NCBI GenBank assembly: GCA_017428265.1
Contig: JAFRRD010000041.1
Span: 1 to 64,000 of the forward strand
DNA length: 64,000 nucleotides
Direction: 5' to 3'
Source of the DNA: Lachnospiraceae bacterium
Lineage (GTDB): Bacteria > Bacillota > Clostridia > Lachnospirales > Lachnospiraceae
The stretch's first letter is position 1. Each line of letters starts with the position of its first letter. A program made the translations under genes and the position numbers. The notes beneath the pieces are model-generated. The model had not been told where the DNA came from, searched no databases, and saw nothing but the letters and a program-made list of their open reading frames with translations. Of the stretch, positions 49,400 to 57,551 are shown piece after piece.

Positions 49400-51966
49400 A
49401 AGACCGTTTATCCAAGGCGGCAAAGCTCGTCAGGCATGAGACGCTGCGGGCGGTCTCCGTCGGCTGCATCCTTGTTTTTGCGATCCTGCCGCTGCTCACC
49501 CTGGCTTTCCACGTTTCCGCAAAAGACTGGCAGTATATCGTCAGCGACGGCAGCTTCAAAGACGCGGTCAAAAACTCCCTGATCTACACCGGCGCGGCCG
49601 CGGTCATCACGACCGTTCTGGCGCTCATCGCGGCCTACCTGCTGAACACTTCGAGCCTGAAGCGCAAAAAACTCTTTGTCATCCTGCTCACGCTGGGCAT
49701 GCTCGTGCCGACGATCTCCGTCGGTCTCGGCTTAAGGATCCTTTTCGGCGCGAAGGGCTTTATCGACCTGCTTTTCGGTGTTGAGATCGAGGTCCGCGGC
49801 TTTGCCGGTCTGATCATTGGCTCGGTCATGACGAGTTTTCCGGCGACTTTCCTGATCCTTTACGATGCCCTGCAGTACGAGGACAAGGGACCCTACGACG
49901 CCGCGGAGATCATGGGGCTTCGGCGCCTCAGCACCTTTTTTCGGCTGACGGTACCGTATCTCGGCGTGGCCCTGATCTCGGCGTTCTTTGCCTGTTTTAC
50001 CCTGATCTTTTCCGACTATGGTATGCCGATGGAGATCGCGGGCAAGGTCAAGACCCTGCCGATGTATCTTTACGATCAGTTCATGTCGTCGTTCCAGTAC
50101 GGCAGAGGCTCCATCGCGGGCTTCGTCCTGCTGGTCCCGGCAATCATTTCCTTCGTTTTCGACCTGATCTTCCGGGATCAGAGCGTCAGTGAAAAGCAGC
50201 AGAAGCTGATCAAAGCCGAGAAGCGTTTCAACCGGATGGCGGCAGCCGTACTGATCCTCGTCTGCGTGATCCTGTTCCTCCCGCAACTGGCCTTCATCAG
50301 CCTGTCGCTGACGAAAGCCTTCCCGAACGATCTGTCGTTCACCTTTGAGCATATCGCGAATATTTTCTCGAATACGCACGGTGTCGGCCTGACGGCTTAC
50401 ATCCGGAATTCCCTGCTGCTGGCCGTGCTCACGGCGCTTGCCGGCACCTGCTTTGCCTACCTGCTCGGCTACATGAGCGTCCGGAAAGAAGGGAAAGCGG
50501 CGAAAGCTGTGGACCTCTTCGCGCTGTCAACGATCGCCATCCCCGGCCTGGTCCTGGGCATCGGCTACATTTTCCTCTTCAGCGGGACGAACGGAAAATT
50601 CTACGGCACGATCCTCATCCTGATCGTGGTGAATATTTTCCATTTCCTGGGCTCGCCCTACCTGCTCGCGAAGAACTGCCTGAGCAAGATCAACAGCGAG
50701 TACGAGGTCATCGGCGAGACGCTCGGGATCTCGAGAGGAAAGATCATTGCGAAGGTGCTGATCCCCGGATCGGTTTCGACGCTTGTGGAAATGTTCTCGT
50801 ATTTCTTCCTGAACAGCATGATCACGATCTCTGCGGTGGCCTTCCTCTGCTCCTATGACAACCAGCCGCTGTCGATCCTGATCACGACCTACGAGAAGAA
50901 CAGCAATTACGAGATGCAGAGCGTCATCTCCCTGATCATTCTCTTCCTTAATATCGCGGCACGCGGGATCTTCAGCGCAGTAACGGCAGTTCTGAACAGA
51001 CGCGGCAGCAGGGAAACGGAGGGCGGCATCGGCCTCGACCGCTATGAATTTGATTTCCTGACCTATCTGGAAAAGCACGGCAGGGGCATGTACAGCCAGC
51101 GGAAACTGGCCGACGATCTGACGATCACCCTGTCAAATGCTTCGAAACTGGTGCGGGAACTGGCGGAACACGATTATATCAACGAACTGGCCGACGGTTC
51201 GATCGAGATCAGTGAGAAAGGCCTGAAGGCCCTGGAACCCTACCGCGTGCGCAAGGCGATCATTCTGGCCGCCGGTTTCGGGCAGCGGCTCGCGCCGGTC
51301 ACCCTGAACACGCCGAAGCCGCTCGTCAGGGTCAACGGCGTGCGCATCCTGGATACGCTCCTCGATGCCCTGGTCGCCAAAGGGATCACCAATATCACCA
51401 TCGTCCGCGGCTACAAGAAGGAACAGTTCGACGAGCTGCTGGAGAAGTATCCGACCTTGCATTTCATCGACAATCCGGAATTCAACCTGGCAAACAACAT
51501 CAGTTCCGCGGTGCAGGCCATAGACCTCATCGACCGCTGCTACATCTGCGAAGCCGACCTGTACATCACCAATCCGGACATCATCAACAAGTACGAGTAC
51601 CGCTCGAACTATCTCGGCGCGAAGGTCGCGGAAACGGACGACTGGTGCTTCCGCAAGCGCAAGGGCTTTGCGTACGGCTATCAGATGGGCGGCACCGACT
51701 GCTACCAGGCTTTCGGGATCTCCTACTGGGACGGCGAAGACTCGGAAAAACTGAAGGCAGACCTGCGAAGAGTCTATGCCCTGCGCGGGGGGAAAGAGAA
51801 CCTTTGGGAAATGGTCCCGCTGAAGCTCGCGCGGAAGAATTACCGCCTGGAGATCCGCAAGTGCCACAAGGCCGACATCATCGAGATCGACAACTTCATC
51901 GAACTGATCGCGGCCGACCCGAGCTACGCAAACTACCCCGGTTACGAGGAATACAGCGGGAAATAA
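49396..51966 (+). CDS. fusion: double ABC permease + winged helix + LicC/PntC-like nucleotidyltransferase
   Basis: An 856-residue single open frame. Residues 1-535 are two BPD permease modules with 12 or so membrane segments. The EAA-type loops are YDAAEIMGLRR (167 on) and YEVIGETLGISRG (436 on). Residues 550 to about 612 form a winged helix-turn-helix (YSQRKLADDLTITLSNASKLV). Residues 617-856 form a nucleotidyltransferase with AIILAAGFGQRLAPVT then NTPKPLV, the metal-binding EADLY (719-723) and the C-terminal IIEIDNF. The last domain resembles CTP:phosphocholine (LicC) and CTP:2-aminoethylphosphonate (PntC) cytidylyltransferases. There is no internal stop or frameshift. Inferred role: import of a phosphonate or choline-phosphate-like head group and its activation at the inner membrane face. 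A transferase that would use the product is not in the window. Confidence 0.88.
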   Translation: MKDRLSKAAKLVRHETLRAVSVGCILVFAILPLLTLAFHVSAKDWQYIVSDGSFKDAVKNSLIYTGAAAVITTVLALIAAYLLNTSSLKRKKLFVILLTLGMLVPTISVGLGLRILFGAKGFIDLLFGVEIEVRGFAGLIIGSVMTSFPATFLILYDALQYEDKGPYDAAEIMGLRRLSTFFRLTVPYLGVALISAFFACFTLIFSDYGMPMEIAGKVKTLPMYLYDQFMSSFQYGRGSIAGFVLLVPAIISFVFDLIFRDQSVSEKQQKLIKAEKRFNRMAAAVLILVCVILFLPQLAFISLSLTKAFPNDLSFTFEHIANIFSNTHGVGLTAYIRNSLLLAVLTALAGTCFAYLLGYMSVRKEGKAAKAVDLFALSTIAIPGLVLGIGYIFLFSGTNGKFYGTILILIVVNIFHFLGSPYLLAKNCLSKINSEYEVIGETLGISRGKIIAKVLIPGSVSTLVEMFSYFFLNSMITISAVAFLCSYDNQPLSILITTYEKNSNYEMQSVISLIILFLNIAARGIFSAVTAVLNRRGSRETEGGIGLDRYEFDFLTYLEKHGRGMYSQRKLADDLTITLSNASKLVRELAEHDYINELADGSIEISEKGLKALEPYRVRKAIILAAGFGQRLAPVTLNTPKPLVRVNGVRILDTLLDALVAKGITNITIVRGYKKEQFDELLEKYPTLHFIDNPEFNLANNISSAVQAIDLIDRCYICEADLYITNPDIINKYEYRSNYLGAKVAETDDWCFRKRKGFAYGYQMGGTDCYQAFGISYWDGEDSEKLKADLRRVYALRGGKENLWEMVPLKLARKNYRLEIRKCHKADIIEIDNFIELIAADPSYANYPGYEEYSGK

Positions 51967-51980
51967 GCCCGCAGGGACAG

Positions 51981-52011
51981 AAAACGCACGGCATGCCGCC
52001 GTGCGTTTTTT
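51981..52011 (+). terminator. terminator after the transporter-nucleotidyltransferase operon
   Basis: A 12-bp stem AAAACGCACGGC / GCCGTGCGTTTT with a 5-nt loop, then TT. Confidence 0.85.
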
Positions 52012-52027
52012 CTTACGTAAATGAGGC

Positions 52028-52055
52028 TTGACATTCCGTTTTTTTGTGCTACTAT
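52028..52055 (+). promoter_or_regulatory. predicted thrS promoter
   Basis: TTGACA (52028-52033), 16 bp, TACTAT (52050-52055), within TGTGCTACTATA. Confidence 0.65.
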
Positions 52056-52059
52056 ACGT

Positions 52060-52322
52060 TCATACCCTCATATTATTAAAGCGTTGAGGAGAAGAGTAAG
52101 ACGAAGCGGCCCGTCCAGAGAGAAGCGCATTTGCTGGAAGCGCTTTACGGGACATCGTCCGAAGACCGGCTCCGAGCGGCCCCAATCCGGCCCGGCAGGC
52201 ACCGTTATCAGCCGAATCAAGATGCTTTCGGGGGCGTCCCGGAAGAATCAGGGTGGAACCGCGGGTTTGACGACTCGTCCCTGACAGCGGCAAAGGAAGC
52301 TGCAGTCAGGGGCTTTTTTTGT
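52060..52322 (+). promoter_or_regulatory. T-box leader, specifier ACC (Thr)
   Basis: Stem I has GGAG (52088-52091) pairing with CTCC (52170-52173) and GACGA with TCGTC. The loop-E motif is AGTA on the 5' side and GAA-G-ACC on the 3' side, so the specifier is ACC at 52165-52167. AGAGAG (GA motif) lies in the apical part. The T-box sequence AGGGTGGAACCGCGG is at 52250-52264. The terminator CCCTGAC / GTCAGGG (52279-52311) is followed by GCTTTTTTT. It fills the 380-bp gap before thrS. Confidence 0.93.
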
Positions 52323-52346
52323 GGGAAGGGCAAGAAAGGAGACATT

Positions 52347-54275
52347 ATGAAGATCACACTGAAAGACGGTTCGGTGCGGGAATATGACCGCCCGATGAGC
52401 GCGTACGAGATCGCGTGCGACATCAGCGAAGGCCTCGGCCGGATGGCCTGCCTCGCGAATATCAACGGTGAGGACAAGGACCTCCGCACCGTGATCGATG
52501 CCGATGCGACACTGAGCATTTATACGGCAAAAGACCCGCAGGGCCTGGCGGCTCTCCGCCATACCGCGAGCCACGTGATGGCACAGGCGATCAAGCACCT
52601 GTATCCGTCTGCGAAGCTTGCCATCGGCCCGTCGATCGCCGAAGGCTTTTACTACGATATCGACTTTGCGGAGCCTATTTCCGCGGACGATCTCGAGAAG
52701 ATCGAAGACGAGATGAAGAAGATCGTCAAGGAGGATCTGCCGCTGGAGCGCTACGAACTGCCCCGCGAAGAGGCGATCGCCTGGGCGAAGTCCATCGAGG
52801 AGCCTTACAAGGTCGAACTGATCACGGACCTTCCCGAGGACGCCGCCATCAGTTTCTACAGGCAGGGCGATTTCACCGACCTCTGCGCCGGCCCGCACCT
52901 CATGAGCACCGGCAAGGTCGGCAAGGCGTACAAGCTCCTGAATCTCGCGGGCGCCTACTGGCGCGGCAGCGAGAAGAACAAGATGCTGACGCGTATCTAT
53001 GCGACGGCCTTCGCGAAGAAGGACGAGCTGGAGGAATATATTCAGAAGCTTGAAGAAGCGAAGAAACGCGACCACAGAAAACTCGGCCGCGAGCTCGGCA
53101 TTTTCATGACGGACGAGCTGGTCGGCAAGGGCATGCCCATGTTCCTGCCGAAGGGCTACACGGTCTGGCGCATCCTGGAGAACTACATCCGCGACAAGGA
53201 ACTGTCCCAGGGCTACCAGCATGTGCTGACGCCCTGCATCGGTACGGTCAATCTCTACAAGACTTCCGGCCACTGGGATCATTACCAGAAGAACATGTTC
53301 CCGGCGATGGAGGTCGAGGACGAAATGTACGTCCTGCGTCCGATGAACTGCCCGCACCACATGCGCATCTATGCGAACCAGCCGCATTCCTACCGGAACC
53401 TGCCGGTCCGCATCGGCGAGATCGCGCACGATTTCCGCTATGAGGCTTCCGGGACGCTGAAGGGCATCGAGCGCGGCCGGCATTTCTGCCAGAACGACGC
53501 CCACCTTTTCGTCACTCCCGAGCAGATCAAGGACGAATTCAGCCGCGTCGTGGACCTGATCTTCGATACCTACAAGGATTTCGGCATCACGGATTACCGC
53601 TGCGTGCTGTCTTTGCGCGATCCGGCCGACAAGGAAAAATACCACGATGACGACGAGATGTGGAATACGGCCGAAAATGCCCTCCGCGAAGTCCTGAACG
53701 AACTGAAACTGGACTACACGGAGGAGATCGGCGAAGCCGCCTTCTACGGTCCGAAGCTGGACGTGAACGTGAGGCCTGCCGTCGGCGCGGAATACACGCT
53801 GTCGACCTGCCAGCTCGACTTCTGCCTGCCGGCGAAGTTCAACCTGGTCTACATCGACAAGGACAATCAGGAAAGGACGCCCGTGGTCATCCACCGTGCG
53901 ATCCTCGGCTCGCTCGACCGCTTCATGGCCTACCTCATCGAAGAGACGATGGGCAATTTCCCGCTCTGGCTCGCGCCGGTGCAGGTGAAGGTCCTGCCGA
54001 TCTCGGACAAGTTCATGGACTATGCCGAAAAGGTCAATGCGGCCCTGGAAGATGCCGGCATCCGTGTTGAGCTTGACCGCCGCGGCGAGAAGATCGGCTA
54101 CAAGATCCGCGAAGCGCAGCAGCAGAAAGTCCCGTACATGGTCATCGTCGGCCAGAAGGAAGCCGAGAGCGGTACGCTGTCGATCCGGAACCGTGCCGGC
54201 GAAGAGACGCACGACGTGGCCGAAGAAGCATTTATCGCACAGCTGAAGGAAGAGATCCGGAATAAGGCGCGTTAA
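52347..54275 (+). CDS. thrS: threonyl-tRNA synthetase
   Basis: A 642-residue class II synthetase: an N-terminal TGS domain (MKITLKDGSVREYD), and an editing domain with HTASHVMAQAIK (HxxxH) and the later Cys/His of DFTDLCAGPHL. The catalytic core has FYGPKLDVNV, VHRAILGSLDRFMAYLIEE, and the anticodon-binding end has LPISDKFMDYAEKV. ATG 52347 follows AAGAAAGGAGA; the frame upstream lies in the T-box. Charging of threonine controls its own expression via the leader. Confidence 0.96.
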   Translation: MKITLKDGSVREYDRPMSAYEIACDISEGLGRMACLANINGEDKDLRTVIDADATLSIYTAKDPQGLAALRHTASHVMAQAIKHLYPSAKLAIGPSIAEGFYYDIDFAEPISADDLEKIEDEMKKIVKEDLPLERYELPREEAIAWAKSIEEPYKVELITDLPEDAAISFYRQGDFTDLCAGPHLMSTGKVGKAYKLLNLAGAYWRGSEKNKMLTRIYATAFAKKDELEEYIQKLEEAKKRDHRKLGRELGIFMTDELVGKGMPMFLPKGYTVWRILENYIRDKELSQGYQHVLTPCIGTVNLYKTSGHWDHYQKNMFPAMEVEDEMYVLRPMNCPHHMRIYANQPHSYRNLPVRIGEIAHDFRYEASGTLKGIERGRHFCQNDAHLFVTPEQIKDEFSRVVDLIFDTYKDFGITDYRCVLSLRDPADKEKYHDDDEMWNTAENALREVLNELKLDYTEEIGEAAFYGPKLDVNVRPAVGAEYTLSTCQLDFCLPAKFNLVYIDKDNQERTPVVIHRAILGSLDRFMAYLIEETMGNFPLWLAPVQVKVLPISDKFMDYAEKVNAALEDAGIRVELDRRGEKIGYKIREAQQQKVPYMVIVGQKEAESGTLSIRNRAGEETHDVAEEAFIAQLKEEIRNKAR

Positions 54276-54333
54276 ACGGAGCGGGACCCGTGCCTGAGCG
54301 CACTGCGGTAACAGGACCTGTCCCAATCATCAA

Positions 54334-54371
54334 AAAAATGCTCTGCCTGACTTGTCAAGCAGAGCATTTTT
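54334..54371 (+). terminator. terminator after thrS
   Basis: A 13-bp stem AAAAATGCTCTGC / GCAGAGCATTTTT with a 12-nt loop. It overlaps the next promoter. Confidence 0.8.
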
Positions 54372-54380
54372 GATTACAAT
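54352..54380 (+). promoter_or_regulatory. predicted promoter of the MBL-queH genes
   Basis: TTGTCA (54352-54357), 17 bp, TACAAT (54375-54380). The -35 lies within the thrS terminator loop. Confidence 0.6.
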
Positions 54381-54442
54381 ATAAGCAGGTATGAGCGCGG
54401 TTTTTCCGGCTCGCAGCAGCCCGGAAGGGCGGAGGATCGATA

Positions 54443-56113
54443 ATGAAAGTGACATTTTTAGGGGCTACCCATGAGGTGACCGGTTCGTTGACGTATCTGG
54501 AAGCCGGAAAGCACAAATTCCTGGTCGACTGCGGCATGGAACAGGGCAAGGATATCTTCGTCAACCAGGATATTCCCGTGAATGCGTCGGAGATCGAAGC
54601 GGTCTTTCTGACCCATGCACACGTGGACCATTCCGGCAACCTGCCGCTCCTGTACAAGAGAGGCTTCCGCGGCAACGTCTACGCGACCGAGGCAACGACA
54701 AACCTCTGCGCGATCATGCTTCTCGACTGTGCGAACATCCAGGAGAAGGAATCGGAATGGAAGAACCGGAAGAGCAAACGTGCCGGCCGCGATGAGACCG
54801 AACCGATCTACTCCATGGACGATGCCAAGGAAGTGATCAAGCGCTTCATCCCCGTCGAATACGGCAAACGTGTCCAGGTGGAGGAAAACTGCGAGATCCG
54901 CTTCCGGAACGCGGGGCATCTGCTTGGCGCGGCTTCCATTGAGATCTGGCTGACGGAAGACCGCAAGAAGAGGAAGATCGTTTTCTCGGGCGATGTCGGC
55001 AATGCGAACCGGCCGCTCATCTGCGATCCCGAGCCGCCGGAAGATGCCGATTATGTAGTGATCGAATCGACCTACGGGGACCGTCTGCATCCGGAATCGA
55101 TGGGCAAGCGGGCCTACATCGACCAGCTGGCCGACATCATCGACCGGACCATGGCGCGCGGCGGCAACGTCGTCATCCCTTCCTTCGCCGTGGGCCGCAC
55201 GCAGGAACTGTTGTTCTTCCTCCGGGAGATCAAGGCGGAGGGCATGGTAAAGAGCGTGCCGGATTTCCGCGTTTTCGTTGACAGCCCGCTGGCCGTCGAA
55301 GCGACCAATATCTTCCTGCAGACGCCGCCGGAGTACTTCGCCGAAGAGGTGCGGGAGATCCTGCTGCAGGGCGAAAATCCGATCTTCTTCGACGGACTGA
55401 ATGTAGCCGTTACGACGGATGAGTCCATTGCCATCAATAACGATCCGGGGCCGAAGGTGATCCTGTCGGCCAGCGGCATGTGCGAAGCCGGCCGCATCCG
55501 TCATCACCTGAAACACAATCTGTGGCGCAAGGAATCCACGATCTGCTTCGCCGGCTACCAGACGGAAGGCACGCTCGGCCGCACGCTGCAGGACGGCGCG
55601 AAAACGGTCAAGTTGTTCAGCGAGGATATTGCCGTGAATGCGGAGATCGCGACGCTGGAAGGCACCAGCGGCCACGCCGACAAGGAAGGCCTTGTTGCCT
55701 GGCTGAGCGGGATGAAGAAAAAGCCGAAAATGGTCTTCGTCAACCACGGCGAGGATCAAGTCGCGGCATCATTTGCGGAACTCTTAAGCGACGGCATGGG
55801 CTATATCACCCTGGCGCCGTACAGCGGCACCGAGTTCGACCTGCTGGCCGGCAAGGTGCGGCTGATGACCGAGGGCATCCCGATCCGGCCCGAAGAAGCC
55901 GCTGCCGAGAAGGCCGAGGGCATCTTTGCCAAGCTTAAGGCAGCGCTCAGCCGGCTCCAGACGCTTGTTTCCGGCATGAAGGACAACAGCAATAAGGAAC
56001 TGGAGGCGCTGACCGGCGAGATCGACGCCCTGACCGAAAAGTTCGCCAACTGGGAAGATCCCGAGAAGGAAAAGGAAGAAGAGAAAGAGGAAAAGACCGA
56101 GGAGAAAAAATAA
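54443..56113 (+). CDS. MBL-fold/beta-CASP RNA-processing-type hydrolase
   Basis: A 556-residue protein. The metallo-beta-lactamase domain begins TFLGATHEVTGSLTYLE and has HAHVDHSG (residues 58-65), with RNAGHLLGAASIE and VFSGDVGNANRPL following. The beta-CASP insertion spans roughly 220-380 (FAVGRTQELLFFL, SASGMCEAGRIRHHLK). An RMMBL-like block (GTSGHADKEGLVAWL, FVNHGE) closes the active site. Such enzymes cleave RNA, as CPSF73-like or RNase J relatives do. The C-terminal 90 residues are a helical extension ending in a Glu/Lys-rich tail of unknown role. Followed 35 bp later by queH. Confidence 0.9.
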   Translation: MKVTFLGATHEVTGSLTYLEAGKHKFLVDCGMEQGKDIFVNQDIPVNASEIEAVFLTHAHVDHSGNLPLLYKRGFRGNVYATEATTNLCAIMLLDCANIQEKESEWKNRKSKRAGRDETEPIYSMDDAKEVIKRFIPVEYGKRVQVEENCEIRFRNAGHLLGAASIEIWLTEDRKKRKIVFSGDVGNANRPLICDPEPPEDADYVVIESTYGDRLHPESMGKRAYIDQLADIIDRTMARGGNVVIPSFAVGRTQELLFFLREIKAEGMVKSVPDFRVFVDSPLAVEATNIFLQTPPEYFAEEVREILLQGENPIFFDGLNVAVTTDESIAINNDPGPKVILSASGMCEAGRIRHHLKHNLWRKESTICFAGYQTEGTLGRTLQDGAKTVKLFSEDIAVNAEIATLEGTSGHADKEGLVAWLSGMKKKPKMVFVNHGEDQVAASFAELLSDGMGYITLAPYSGTEFDLLAGKVRLMTEGIPIRPEEAAAEKAEGIFAKLKAALSRLQTLVSGMKDNSNKELEALTGEIDALTEKFANWEDPEKEKEEEKEEKTEEKK

Positions 56114-56148
56114 GGCTCCCGGAAGATCTTTCGGAAAAGACAGAAACC

Positions 56149-56832
56149 ATGAAACGCAATTACGACCGCGAAATGCAGACCGTCATGGAGAAGATCGGCA
56201 GGCAGGGCGAAACGCCCCGCCTGCTGCTTCATTCCTGCTGCGCGCCCTGCAGCACGGTCTGTCTGGAGCGGCTCTCGGAGCTCTTTGCCGTTACGGTCTT
56301 TTACTATAACCCGAACATCTTCCCGGAGGAGGAGTACCTCTTCCGGAAGAAGGAGCAGCTGGAATTCATCGCGCGGCACAGCTTCGCGCACCCGGTGGAC
56401 TTTATCGACGGTGATTACGATACGGAACGCTTTTACGCGGCGGTAAAGGGGCATGAAAACGACCCGGAGCGCGGCGAGCGCTGCCGCATCTGCTACCGCC
56501 TGCGCCTCGGCCGGGCTGCCGAAGAGGCGGCTGCCGGCGGCTTTCCGTATTTCACCTCGACCCTGACCCTGAGCCCGCTCAAGGACACGGAAGCCCTCAA
56601 CACGATCGGCGAAGAGGAGGCGGCGCGCTGCAGCGTCATCTGGCTTCCTTCCGACTTCAAAAAAAGGAACGGATTTCTCCGTTCCTGTGAACTCACGCAG
56701 CAGTACGGGATGTACCGCCAGGACTACTGCGGCTGCATATATTCGCTGAGAAAAGGCGCCGGACACATCCCTGCGGACGCGCCGGAAAACGCTTCTCAGC
56801 CTTCGAGAAGCTCGTCCATGACGAGCGAATAG
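56149..56832 (+). CDS. queH: epoxyqueuosine reductase QueH
   Basis: A 227-residue enzyme performing the last step of queuosine synthesis in tRNA, the cobalamin-free alternative to QueG. Cysteine motifs fit an iron-sulfur/iron centre: LLLHSCCAPCS (Cys30, 31, 34), ERCRICYRLRL and QDYCGC. FPYFTSTLTLSP is also typical. The last 20 or so residues run into the convergent DUF4364 gene (37-bp overlap). No other que gene is present in the window. Confidence 0.92.
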   Translation: MKRNYDREMQTVMEKIGRQGETPRLLLHSCCAPCSTVCLERLSELFAVTVFYYNPNIFPEEEYLFRKKEQLEFIARHSFAHPVDFIDGDYDTERFYAAVKGHENDPERGERCRICYRLRLGRAAEEAAAGGFPYFTSTLTLSPLKDTEALNTIGEEEAARCSVIWLPSDFKKRNGFLRSCELTQQYGMYRQDYCGCIYSLRKGAGHIPADAPENASQPSRSSSMTSE

Positions 56833-57320
56833 ACCTTCTGGCTTACGCTCTGCCAGCGGTTTGCGATCACCTGCGCCTGTTCTTCATCGGGCACGGACAG
56901 GACCAGCCGCATGAGCGTGGATTTGCCTTCACGGATCCCGCAGTCGACTTCGTATTCCGTCGACTGGGGGAGTTTTTTATAGTCGGCCGTGATCCCCATT
57001 TCATTGCGCAGGCGCATGTTGTTCTCGCTGATGAACTGGTGGATGTCGGTCTTGACCGGATCGGGGATATCCTTGCCGAAATAGCCGAGCGCCTCCTCAC
57101 CTTCACGGGTGATCTCGCAGCGGTTCTGGCCGCGGATCGTGGAGGATTTGATCAGATGCGCGTCAAACAGTTCCGCGATGACCTGCTGGAGGGAAAGATA
57201 ATTCGTGTACTCCTTCGACAGGAAAAATTCGGAGATCTGCTCGTTGGAAAGCGGCAGATTGGCCTGGCGCAGCATATAGAGGACCATGAGCTTGTAGAGC
57301 ACCTGAGGATCGTTGATCAT
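56796..57320 (-). CDS. DUF4364-family protein (winged-helix-like)
   Basis: A 174-residue soluble protein of the DUF4364 family, common in Lachnospiraceae and relatives. The N-terminal half (VLYKLMVLYMLRQANLPLSNEQISEFFL to GRNRCEIT-like QNRCEITREGEEAL) reads as a winged helix, suggesting DNA binding. The C-terminal half is a beta-rich domain (EYEVDCGIREG, LMRLVLSVPDEEQA). ATG 57318-57320 was chosen because GAGG lies 7 nt upstream; the alternative ATG at 57335 overlaps that site. Its role is not known to me; it overlaps the queH end. Confidence 0.85.
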   Translation of the reverse strand: MINDPQVLYKLMVLYMLRQANLPLSNEQISEFFLSKEYTNYLSLQQVIAELFDAHLIKSSTIRGQNRCEITREGEEALGYFGKDIPDPVKTDIHQFISENNMRLRNEMGITADYKKLPQSTEYEVDCGIREGKSTLMRLVLSVPDEEQAQVIANRWQSVSQKVYSLVMDELLEG

Positions 57321-57350
57321 AGTGTTGCCTCGCATAAAAATCTTATTGGT

Positions 57351-57379
57351 ATTTTATCAAAATGTTTCATTTATTGCAA
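57351..57379 (-). promoter_or_regulatory. predicted DUF4364 promoter
   Basis: On the minus strand TTGCAA (57374-57379), 17 bp, TAAAAT (57351-57356). Confidence 0.6.
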
Positions 57380-57388
57380 GAAAAACAC

Positions 57389-57416
57389 TTGCATTTTCAA
57401 GTCGGTATGCTATGCT
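57389..57416 (+). promoter_or_regulatory. predicted rho promoter
   Basis: TTGCAT (57389-57394), 16 bp, TATGCT (57411-57416), with TGC before the -10. A leader of about 130 nt follows. Confidence 0.6.
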
Positions 57417-57551
57417 CACTTATGAGTAAAGGTTCGTAATCCGGCATTTTCCTTTTGCCGTCACATCTGCACCTTCCTCAGTTTCCTGAAGTATTTCCCA
57501 ATTCAATGACAATTCAAGGCGGCTCCGGCCGTCCGTTAAGGAGTGTTTTTT

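Noticed and set aside
49396..51966. Treating the permease-nucleotidyltransferase fusion as a sequencing frameshift or missed stop
   Set aside because: The frame is open and codon use is uniform across the junction (about 50995-51045), with a smooth linker; no alternative start with a ribosome-binding site is seen at the winged helix.
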